Made by a program: the position numbers and the translations under genes. Below are positions 22,041 through 31,030 of a stretch of 48,253 nt of DNA, one piece after another. This stretch comes from Symsagittifera roscoffensis. Lineage: Eukaryota > Xenacoelomorpha > Acoela > Convolutidae. Each line of letters opens with the position of its first letter. Within the stretch, counting starts at the first letter, position 1. Location: positions 5,001 through 53,253 of the forward strand of contig NW_026971176.1 in assembly GCF_963678635.1 (NCBI RefSeq), given 5' to 3'. Under the pieces are notes generated by a model. The model was not told the DNA's origin, did no database searches, and saw only the letters and a list, made by a program, of their open reading frames with translations.

Positions 22041-22461
22041 ATTACTGCAATTTATATTATGAAGAACAAACCTTTTCAAAAATTTGGTCACAAATGGGAA
22101 ATAATTGATTATAATGGATTATAACGGCACAAAAGACAATGTTACAACAGTTTTCCAAACTTGAAATTCAAATTTGGGTAGAGTATAAAATATTCTTCTT
22201 TGTTGACGTGAGTTTTGGAGAAAATAATTGCTTTCTGGCATTGTTTTTTGTCTGAAAAGGGGAGTTTTTGTTTCTTTGTGCCTGGAGTGTTATAACCATT
22301 CCACTTTGTTAGAGTCAAGTAACTTTTGGATTAAGTCGATAATAGAAAACCGAGTTCTTTTTTACCAGTAAAGGACTTTTTAAGAAAACTCACTATTTCA
22401 TACTCCATGGCGATAGGTGAATCTATCTGCCTAGGAAAAAAATCAGTTAACTTTTCTGTGT
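22041..22461. other. Gene-free stretch
   Basis: AT-rich, with a few TATAATGGATTATAA-like words and no supported gene. It lies between the MITE cluster and the BEL/Pao gag scrap that abuts the large LTR element. Confidence 0.5.
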
Positions 22462-22515
22462 CTAGGCAGAAGAATGGTTCAGATACTTCAACTCATGCCG
22501 CTGTGAGAGATGTAC
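22462..22515 (+). pseudogene. BEL/Pao gag scrap at the LTR junction
   Basis: Reads KNGSDTSTHAAVRDV and aligns in DNA and protein with 13317-13363 of BEL copy 1 (KNTKTSTHAAVSDV). It stops exactly at the first base of the Ty3/gypsy LTR. The matching BEL continuation is not found beyond the other LTR at 41377. Confidence 0.7.
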
Positions 22516-22926
22516 TGAGTTATAACCGATGGTCTTAACTCATAGAGTAATTTCGGATAGGGTACACCGTCTGCTCGTCACGCTATCTTATTTTCGGCCG
22601 GATAGATTCGTGCAACTTCTTAGTCTAATACCGATCCTAATCTTACTCTTATACTATCTAGTCTCAGGTTGTTTAACTAGTCTCTGCTAGGCTCAATAGA
22701 TCTAGGGTATACTGGTTTATTGCGGCTGCTGAAGTTCTCTTGGAGAGGCAACTAATTTCTAAGTTAAATTCAAATCTCTCTGGTGCTGAAATTACAAGTA
22801 ATTTCAGCACTTACAAATAAGTGGGTTGTTAGTTAGATGGATCATGATTGGTTAATATTAAATACTTTACAGTGGTAAAATATCTAATTTATCCAATCAT
22901 AAAATGTAGTTTAGATCAGGTTCCAC
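22516..22926 (-). repeat. 3-prime LTR of the large retroelement (411 bp)
   Basis: On the minus strand it starts TGGAACC and ends CTCA, giving TG...CA ends. It matches 40967-41376 with about six substitutions and one 1-base indel. An AATAAA polyadenylation signal lies at 22721-22716, CCAAT-type words occur in the U3 part, and a perfect palindrome lies at 22783-22810. Confidence 0.95.
22783..22810. promoter_or_regulatory. Perfect 13-bp palindrome in the 3-prime LTR
   Basis: GTGCTGAAATTAC, two bases, then its exact reverse complement. Unchanged in the other LTR at 41234-41261 although nearby positions differ. It could be a dimeric transcription-factor site or an RNA hairpin in LTR transcripts. 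Confidence 0.7.
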
Positions 22927-22946
22927 CCATCCGGGTTTTACAGAGT
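22927..22946 (-). promoter_or_regulatory. Weak polypurine-tract candidate
   Basis: Just before the 3-prime LTR the minus strand ends CCCGGATGGG, followed by TGGAACC. Only the last seven bases (GGATGGG) are mostly purine, so this is a poor tract and is assigned by position. Confidence 0.3.
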
Positions 22947-24516
22947 TTTTAGAATAGTCTTTCTGCAATTCAAAGGATGGATGATGGACGTTGGTATTTG
23001 GCGAACATCATATTTCTTCTGGGTTCTCCTGTTAGAGAAGTTCCAGGATCAATCGTTGTGTCTTCTTATGACAACGACTGGGTTTTCTCAACAAACTCAA
23101 ATCTGATTTCAGAATGGTTTGCTATGACAGGTTTTTCTGTTTCATGTAGAGAACTTCTTTTTGTGTTTAACCTCGTCTGGGAATGGCGTGGAGATTGTGT
23201 GTGGAGGGGATGCCTGGTTACTCGGATCTGTACGTATACTTGAACATCGAGGTGGTCATTGGTCTAGTTCAATGAAGTCCTTTTCTGCGAGGTCAAGTCG
23301 TACTCTAAATCCTTTGAGTTGTGATTGTGGACGGCATATTGATTGTGGCTGGCCATTCTTTTTCGAGTGTAGTGGGGTCATTTTGTCTTTGGATGTTCGT
23401 CTTTGGTGTTGTATGCTGATCTATATACTGCAAGGTATAATTTACATTCTATAAAATTTTTATTAGTTTGGTGTTTTAATTATGATTTTGGTTAGTTGTT
23501 TTCACAAAAGCTTTTTGTTTTAGTTCGGTTATTTTGAAGAGTTACTCACCCTTGAGTACCTCTTATTAAAAATAGAAGTGTGGTCACAAAGCGTGGATGT
23601 AGCGCGGTGGGTTAGGCCGGCTATAGAGCATGCTCAGGACGTCCTCTCTGGTGGGTTAGGCCAGGAGTGGGAGCATGATTTCGTGCGGTTTCTGTGAGAG
23701 GTCCTGTTATGTGATAACGTTTTATGTTGGGTTTATTGTGGTTTTTCTTATGTTTCGTTGGTTGTGTCCTTTTTTCAAAAATCAAATTGTTTTTGGTATG
23801 GGTTTGTCTTTCGACTTTTTTGTGTTTTATTATTTCTTTCTTAGACTTTATAATAGTCTTCAAAAGAATAAATTATCCAGTTTTAAACTGGGTTGATCCG
23901 GTTTGGGTACCATTGGTTTCCTTTTCTTAGTCATGCTGTTATTCTATGATTTGTGGTGTTTAGTAAGCTGCATTGGTTAGTTTTGTTTAGTATATAATTC
24001 CTTTCCAACCGGGTTAAAGGAAAGTTTGGAACGTGTTATCGTGTGTTAGAGTTGTTGAGTGTGAAAGCTTGAAACTGAAATTCATTATTTAAACAATTCT
24101 TCGTGGGCGAGCTGTGCGGGTTTGGATAGAATTTTTGTGCGAGTGAATGAAATTTCAAAAGGTTAGTACTGCATTTTCGTTTCATTAATTTACTACCTAG
24201 AATTTCAATTTTACTGCTAGTTTTTGGGAAAAAATAAGTTACAAATTTTCATCATTATTAGATTTACTGCTTGTGGGGAAACAATTTATAAATTAATTTA
24301 CTACATTGGTATGAATTTTATTTAATTTAGCTGGTGCAAAATATTAATAGAGTTTTGAACAATTTGAAGAAGTTTTCTATTTTTTATTTTTCTTTTGTGT
24401 ATTTTGCAGATGATTGTGGGATGAAGACTAAAAATCTAAATAAGACATGGATGAAGAATGGTTAGTATTTATTTCAAATTTATTAGTGAAGAATATGTAT
24501 AAATTATACTTACCTG
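22927..24516 (-). other. 3-prime untranslated region of the large retroelement
   Basis: About 1.6 kb between ORF-Y and the 3-prime LTR with no convincing gene on either strand. A small GC-richer patch at about 23590-23700 contains GTGGGTTAGGCC twice. Short plus-strand frames here have no recognisable domain and are left out. Confidence 0.5.
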
Positions 24517-26197
24517 TTAATCGTCGGGGAAAAAACCGTGGGGGAAGATGTCGTGTATTATGTCGGAATTTGTTAGTAATTTTGCTAGTATGCGAATGAT
24601 GTTTTTAGTTTGAAGCAGTGGCCAAAGCAATTGAAGTGCTTTAATAGTTTTTAGTTCTTCAGTGCCAACTGCAAACTCATAAGGTGTGTTTTGGATGAGA
24701 TTATATAATTTGTGATTGTATTTAGTGTTGTGGATGAATTCTAATATCGGGATTTCTATAGGTTGAATAAATTCATGTGGGATAAGGAAGGGTCTGGATT
24801 CTTCTGCGTTGAAGGTCTTCGTGATGGGACAAAAAATATACATTTGGGTTATGGGATCATAATTGCGAAGAATACCGTGAAGGTTAGTATCTTTGATGCA
24901 ATATGTGAAGTTAAGAAAAAATGGTGAGGTGTATTTAGAGTTAATAAATTGAAAACGGTGGTGTGGTTGTCTTGATGGAGTGTGTAGATCAAAATGATTT
25001 TGTATGAAGCGATAATATGAATATGTGTGAGTTTGTTTAGTGCGTAACATAATGTCGTGTGAGCAGTGCAAATCGCGTTCTTGTGGTGCAAGGAAATTGA
25101 AGGTTAGTGAAAATAATTGAAATCTTTCTTTAAAACTTTCGTAAGCTTGCATGTCGGTTAGTGCTTCAGAAATGACGTGGTCGAATTTGCGATCAAATAT
25201 ATTGAGTGTAAATACATATGGTGTTTTGATGAAGAATTTTTCTGTGATTTGTGGGTTAGCGAAACGGTCATCATCTAAAAATTGGTCTTGGTTAGCTCGG
25301 ATGATGTTATGGTCGTAATATTCTAGCGTATATTCGTTAGCTCGGGGTGCAGTGTATGTTTTTAGTGACTTTTTATATCCTATATAAGTAAATTGTCTAT
25401 GTGTTAGTGGTGTGGTGAGTCGATATAGCATATTTTGATTTCTTTCTATATCGATGTGAGTATTAGATAAAGGTAAGCAAAGAGGGGTTAGTAAAATGAT
25501 AATATGATGTCCAATGAAGTGTAGGCATTAAAACTTGTTCATCTACAAAACTACGTGTGTCGTTAGTGTCGTTAGGGGTGTTCAAAGTATACTGTGGAAA
25601 TGAAGATAAGGTGATTGCTAAAAAATCTTTCGTGTTAGTGTGATTTGGATGATTAATATATTCACGGGCTGTTCCTGGTTTTGTTGGAAATGGATGGTTT
25701 GGGAATTTTCTTTTGAAAGTGCGATAAGCTCTATTAGTGCTATTTGATGATTCGGTGGATGTGGATGATGGTGCTAATGATGCGGTATAAGCTGAAGAGG
25801 GTGTAGGGGTAGGTGGGTTTGGTGATTCTATTGTGGATGAAATCTGGTTTATAGTGGGGGTGTCAAGGTGGAAGGGTTGTTGTTGTAGGGTGATAAAATT
25901 ATCTAGTTCTTGGGAGATTTGGGGGGTGTCTGGAGAATTGGATGATCGGTCTGAATGAAATGAAGAGTAGGTTGGGGTAACTTGTGAAGCATAAGAGGGT
26001 GTAGAAATGGATGGGAGTGGGTTATTTGGTGAGATTGGTTGAAAAGGGGGTTTTGAAAAAACTGAGGAGTTGGTTTGAAAATTATTGGATGGAGATGGTT
26101 CAGAGTCTGCAAATTCATCAGGGGTTTCAATATTTGGGTTATTGAGTTGTGAAGTGGAGTATAAAACTGAGATATGTGAATTAGTGTCTGAATTCAT
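24517..26197 (-). pseudogene. ORF-Y: unrecognised protein with Ser/Thr/Pro-rich N-terminus, one frameshift
   Basis: Starts at an ATG (26197, MNSDTNSHISVLY) and reads 244 codons of Ser/Thr/Pro/Asn-rich sequence ending PSLLTFI. A second frame, one base away and upstream-open through PLSNTHIDIERNQN, continues as a 304-codon globular-looking stretch (MLYRLTTPLTHRQFTY ... HDIFPHGFFPDD). A +1 shift near 25465 joins them, so I read one gene of about 560 codons. The C-terminal part is Phe/Tyr/His-rich with scattered Cys and no clear membrane span. The frame is also open upstream of the ATG, overlapping the env end, and a T-run acceptor (TTTTTTTAG) lies at the junction, allowing a spliced message. Function unknown; no family recognised. 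Confidence 0.6.
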
Positions 26198-26321
26198 GCC
26201 TGATGCTATATTATTGGTTGGGAAATCGGGTGGCGGGAAAGCAAAAGTGGAATTATTGTAATTGGAGTGTTGAGGTTGGTTGGGTGGGAATTTGAGCGGT
26301 GTAGGGATCCAAGTTGTCGGC

Positions 26322-28889
26322 TCATCGTGGGCTAAAAAAATTATTATTTTGAGACTGAAAAGCGGTGGTATGGGGTTGTTCTATAATTTGTTCATATGTG
26401 TTTTCATCTAGTGAATGGTGTGTCATTATATGATGAATGGGGCTTTGTGATCTGGTTGGTCTAAAATTTGGATTATGTGTTATTGCTAAATTTCGAAAAT
26501 TTCGTGGGACTAGGGATAATGGATGGTTATGTGGTAGGGGTGGTAACTGTGGTGCTGTAGGCGTTATTTCTACATTGTTATGTTCTTCGTCATATGTGTT
26601 CTGTCTTGTTGCTATTTTTGTGTTGTATTCTTTTATTTGTGCGTCTAAAAGAATTTTGTTTATTGAGGATGAAAAAATTCCAAAAAATCCTGCAAATAGT
26701 ATGCGTGCTACACTTGCTTGTCTATTTACTTGTGTGTGTATAGCGCATGTATTATAGATTCCTTTTAAAAGTGAAAAAAGAAATCCTATAAAGTTAAACA
26801 TTGCGTATAAAATAGTTAATTTTTCTAAGATGTAATAGGGCCATCCTAGAAAATCAAGAATTTCATTTTTGAGTGTAACAAAGCTAAAAATATTTATAGG
26901 TGAGATATCTTGTGGTCGGTATTTTTCACCGTTTAGATATATATAATCTTTAATGTCTTTAAAATATCCGCTATAATCTTGTGTATAAATATCTGCAAAT
27001 CCTGCGGTTTCGGCAAGTTTGCGTAAGTTTTGGTCAATTGATTGTCTTTTGTTGGATATCGGATTTTGAATATATTCCAATTGATTGTAGGTCAATATTT
27101 GGGTTTCGAACAATAGCTCTAATGCTTTCAGGTGAAAATTTTTTGAGTGATTGCATTAATGTGGGATATGGGGTAAGAAGGTAATATTTATCTTCATCAG
27201 GGTTCAGTTGTACTACATTGTGGCTATTTTCTGATCCACATGGGACTGCGGTATCCCAGAAGTAGGTTCGTCTTGAAAGTGTGTCAACGAAATGTACTTT
27301 ATTCTTATAAAAGATAGGGATTCTTTTATAGCATCGTTTATCTTCAAAAACATATAGTGGTGATACTTTTTTGGTACAGGTATAAAACCATAAAATGTTT
27401 CCTTCGTAGTCTAAAAAATTTGATCTATTTCCTGATAGTAAATATCCTGCGTAAGGGTATTTTTAATACTGCTAGTGCAAGTGATTGTAGGATTTGTGTC
27501 CTTTCTAATTCGCATAGTTGGTGAAGTGTTTCTAATTCGGAGAGTGACATTTCTTGAAAAATTCGGCTAATTGTGTAGTCTAATTTCATATCTAAGTGAA
27601 TATCATAGTGGATATTACCGAAATATGTACTATTCATTAGTGATAGTTCTTGTAAACGTGTGCTTCTAGTGTCATGGGGCTTTAGATGTCCACCAGGTTG
27701 ACCTTTACTTATTTGAAAATTAACTGGTATATATGATGTTCCTTCGTTCATAGGATGACTTGTGGCGTATGGGTCGATTTTTATCTTTCCAGTGGTCATG
27801 TCGAATCCTTTTTCGTGTTCAACTAATATTTCGGAGTATTGTGTTTTGTTAAGTGGGTTTCTGTATTTACATGCAAGTTCTGTTTCTTGATATATTTGAA
27901 AACGTGTCAATTTATTCTCTATATTGTGTATGTTCCTAAAATTAGAACTTTGTTTTCGTGATGGATTTACTTGTTCATATGGAATTGACTGTATAAAATA
28001 TTTTTCGTGAAATTTTATCATACGAGCGTGTATTTTTGCTACTTGAAATGTTGTACATGTGTCTTCGGGGAACCAAACAATTGTTGCTCGTGTTCGTGTT
28101 GTAGGGTCACAATAGCCTTGATCGTTTTTACAAGGTAATCTAATTCCTTGATAGATCATTGTGTTGTCAGATAAATCGCGTGTGAGTTGTATTTTTTCGA
28201 GTTGTGTTTTCCAATCGAAAAACATTATTTCTTGATATCCTTTATTTTTTGTGTCTGCTTTGCAGTTTGATGGGTTATTTATACCAATATGTGGTATCCG
28301 GTGTTTATCGTGTATGTCATAAGTTAATCTTCCGTGTGCGCCGTTGTATGGGTATTTTTTTCATCTAATTTTATATGTCCTTAATATCTTTCAAGTTCTA
28401 CTTGATATACAGAATCTGAAAAACTTGGAAATATACTAGCCATCTATCTGTGTTTTTATTTCTTGGGATATTTAGTCTGAGTAACTCGGTTTTACAATCT
28501 TCGGGATTGAGATGTAAAAGTCGTTCGATATTACTCTGGTAGAATGATTCGTGGTCAAGTCGGTTTTTATTTCCATTTGAGACTTGTGAACAATGTACTT
28601 TCTTTTCAGAAAATGTTGCTGTGAATTTATATCCTATAACTGTTGTTGCTCGGGCTTTTGAATAAAGTGTTGCTATTACATTTGTTGTTTCTATGGCTTG
28701 TGGTTCTGTTTCGCATTGTGATACTTGATTTATTGCATATTTGTGTAGTGTTTTTTGTTCATTTTCTTCACAATCGTAATGTGTTACTAATAAATCTTGG
28801 GGTCCTGTGCGGGGGGAAGGGTTTATGTTCTGATTGGAGACTACTAGAAAAAAGAGTTGGAGAAAAATTAATATTTTTAGAATATACAT
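26322..28889 (-). pseudogene. env: env: class resembling chuvirus-type glycoproteins, broken
   Basis: An envelope glycoprotein is spread over about four frame segments (28889-28398, about 28340-27425, about 27470-27110, 27113-26322). The first has a signal peptide (MYILKILIFLQLFFLVVS) and then DCEENEQKTLHKY and VSQCETEP, the early Cys pattern I associate with chuvirus-like glycoproteins. The middle has RLPCKNDQGYCD and IVWFPEDTC. The third has WFYTCTKK, RCYKRIPIFY and FVDTLSRRTYFW. The last has KYRPQDISPINIFSF, GWPYYILEKLTILYAMF (membrane anchor) and a Pro/Gln/His-rich tail. Family assignment is from remembered pattern. A TAA at 28383-28381 and at least three frameshifts disable it. Its start overlaps the ORF-X end by 13 nt. 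Confidence 0.7.
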
Positions 28890-30007
28890 GTGTATGATAA
28901 TCCTGAATATGGGTTATAAAATGTGATGTAACCAATTGTCTTTTTGGTATATCTGTCGTATTTGTATATTACTTCAGTTGTTATAAATGATGGTGGTAGT
29001 GATTGAGCTGTTATATTTGGTGGGTTTAATGGGTAGGGATGTTGAGTAATGTTGTTTAGTTTAACTGTGATTTCAAATTTTAATTGTAGACTATTTTGTT
29101 GGAGTATTTGGATGTTATGATCACGAATGTCTTCGTGGATGTCTTGTCTATATTGTAGTCTATTTAGTGCCCAGTTGTGGAGTCGGTTACTTTCTGGGTG
29201 TTGTCCAAATAATGGTGGAGGTGCTGTGAATGTATTCCAGTCTAGTCTTAAAGGAATATTTGTTGATGATTGTTCTCGATATCTAGCGTCGAGGTTATTT
29301 GGGAAATTTAAGTTAAAAGGTGTTGGTGAAATCTGGCTTATTGATGGTGTTGATGGTAGTGATAAGGTTTCTGGTAGTGATGAGGATGTCGTTGTATCCG
29401 TAGAAATATGTATCGGATCATTGATTAAATTTGGTTCACCTTGTGTGAATGAATGTGTTGTCCAATATGGTAGTCGTGATGTTTGGTTTGTGGGGTTAAA
29501 GGGATTTTCACGTATTTGTTCAGATGTTGGTGTTGAACCTAAGTAATCTGAGGGTAGGCTTGAGGTGCTACGTTGTGAAAGAAGCGTAGGGGTTTCTGGT
29601 AATATACCAATGGGATTTTCTGGAGTACTTTGTGATGGGGATTGAGGTATATCAAAATGAACTCGGGGAGTTTGAAAATTTCTGTTTCGTCGAGGATGTA
29701 TAATTTGTCTATTTATTTCGACTGTATTTTGGTTTTGACTAGGATTTCGTATTCTACTTAATTCTTGTGGTAGTGTTGGGTATAAGTTATATGTTGGTTC
29801 GCTTAGAGGTGCTTGTCGTTGAACTGGTTCTAGTGGTTCAGATAAGCGAGCGTGTCGTTCTTCAAAGGTATATGGGTTATCTTGAAAAGAAATTCGTGTG
29901 GATGTTTGGGGGTTTTGGGTAGTTGAAGATGGTGTTGGGTTATCTTGGGATGATGTCGGTGAAGACTGACTGAGTGATTGTTGGTTAGCAATTTTTGATG
30001 GTTTTTT
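28877..30007 (-). CDS. ORF-X: 376-codon open frame without any ATG
   Basis: Between pol and env one minus-strand frame stays open from just after a TAA at 30010-30008 to a TAA at 28879-28877, with no Met codon. The first two thirds are Ser/Thr/Pro/Gln/Asn-rich (for example SPTSSQDNPTPSS and LPETLSPSTPSISQI). Then comes a compact region: PLRLDWNTFTAPPP, LFGQHPESNRLHNWALNRLQ, LKFEITVKLNN, and TTEVIYKYDRYTKKTIGYI ending SGLSYTCIF. No stop occurs in 376 codons although neighbouring gag, pol and env are damaged. The missing ATG suggests a start supplied by splicing, frameshifting or a non-AUG codon. No family recognised. The bipartite design recalls ORF-Y. Confidence 0.7.
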   Translation of the reverse strand, partial: KKPSKIANQQSLSQSSPTSSQDNPTPSSTTQNPQTSTRISFQDNPYTFEERHARLSEPLEPVQRQAPLSEPTYNLYPTLPQELSRIRNPSQNQNTVEINRQIIHPRRNRNFQTPRVHFDIPQSPSQSTPENPIGILPETPTLLSQRSTSSLPSDYLGSTPTSEQIRENPFNPTNQTSRLPYWTTHSFTQGEPNLINDPIHISTDTTTSSSLPETLSLPSTPSISQISPTPFNLNFPNNLDARYREQSSTNIPLRLDWNTFTAPPPLFGQHPESNRLHNWALNRLQYRQDIHEDIRDHNIQILQQNSLQLKFEITVKLNNITQHPYPLNPPNITAQSLPPSFITTEVIYKYDRYTKKTIGYITFYNPYSGLSYTCIF

Positions 30008-30010
30008 TTA

Positions 30011-31030
30011 TTTTTTCTTTTAGTGGAAAAATTTATGTTTATTATAGTATTCTTCTAGAAAAAGAATTAGGAGGATTGTTGCTAGGGTGAATGTGATGAT
30101 TGCTTTCGTTATACATTTGCATATTGTCAAGATGAGGGATGATAGAAATGTTATAAAAATTACAAATAGTAAAAAAAATATCTGTTCTACTAAAAATGGT
30201 TCGTATCATTTAGATAAGTTTTGTGAATCGTACCTGTGGATATAGTCAATAGCTTTTGAAAGCTGGAGGTATAGTTCAAATATGGAATAGAAAATTTAAA
30301 AAATATTGCAAAAAATGGTTAAGATTCATACAAAAGATTCAAAGGTATCAAAAAGAAATATGATTAAAAGTTTAAATATCGTTAAAAAGTTTATGAGAAT
30401 GTTAAGAGTTATGTTGACTGGTCGAGAGAAGAGCATTTAAGAAATGGCTTCTCGATCGAATATTTTTTGTTGTTTGAGGCAATTTTCAAGTGTGGTCGAA
30501 TTATTTATTGGTTTTTTGGCAAGTGGGTTGAGTTTTGTGAAAAATTGTTGGGGGCAAATTTTATGGTGATCGGGAGGTCTTCTTTTTCTTTATTTTTATT
30601 TGTCAAATGATCTGGGGTATTTTTGAGATTTTTATACTTTAGGTTAATTAAAATGGTCGTTCTTTTACTTTAGGCTAATTTAACAGATTTGTTTTGGGGG
30701 TTATTTGAGGTCTGAATTGGGGAAATATTGTTGATCTTTGGGTTATTAGATAAGGGAGGGTTATGATATTATGGTGATATTTATTTTAGTTGTCAATTTG
30801 GAGTGGTTTGCTTATTTTTGACCTGGAGGTCGCAAAGTTATAGTTATAGATATGCCTGGAGTTTAATATCGTTCGTCTAGTTGATTTGTGTTAGAGTTAG
30901 AGAAGGTGACGGATTGGATGAATCCTATTGGCTAATTATGAACTAGAATCGTTGCGTGTTTGTCAGCATGTTATTTTGAAAAATGAAAGTTCAAAATATT
31001 TCAGAGGTGCAAAATTTATTAAATATAAAA
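30011..31030 (-). other. 1-kb spacer between integrase and ORF-X
   Basis: No frame with recognisable product. On the minus strand it includes a T-rich acceptor-like TTCTTTTTCTAG at about 30066-30055. A transcript for the downstream genes could be spliced near here, but the frame entered directly after that AG meets the TAA at 30010. Confidence 0.4.

Noticed and set aside
23621-23863. Lys-rich minus-strand frame and overlapping plus-strand frames
   Set aside because: Short, with no recognisable domain, in a region that behaves as 3-prime UTR.
24410-24470. Plus-strand exon-like signal (TTTTGCAG ... GGTTAGTATTT)
   Set aside because: The segment between the acceptor and donor has stops and no coding signal, and the element is transcribed on the other strand.
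29127-29546. Plus-strand 139-codon frame
   Set aside because: It is antisense to ORF-X; the minus strand has the longer open frame and the element-wide composition bias.
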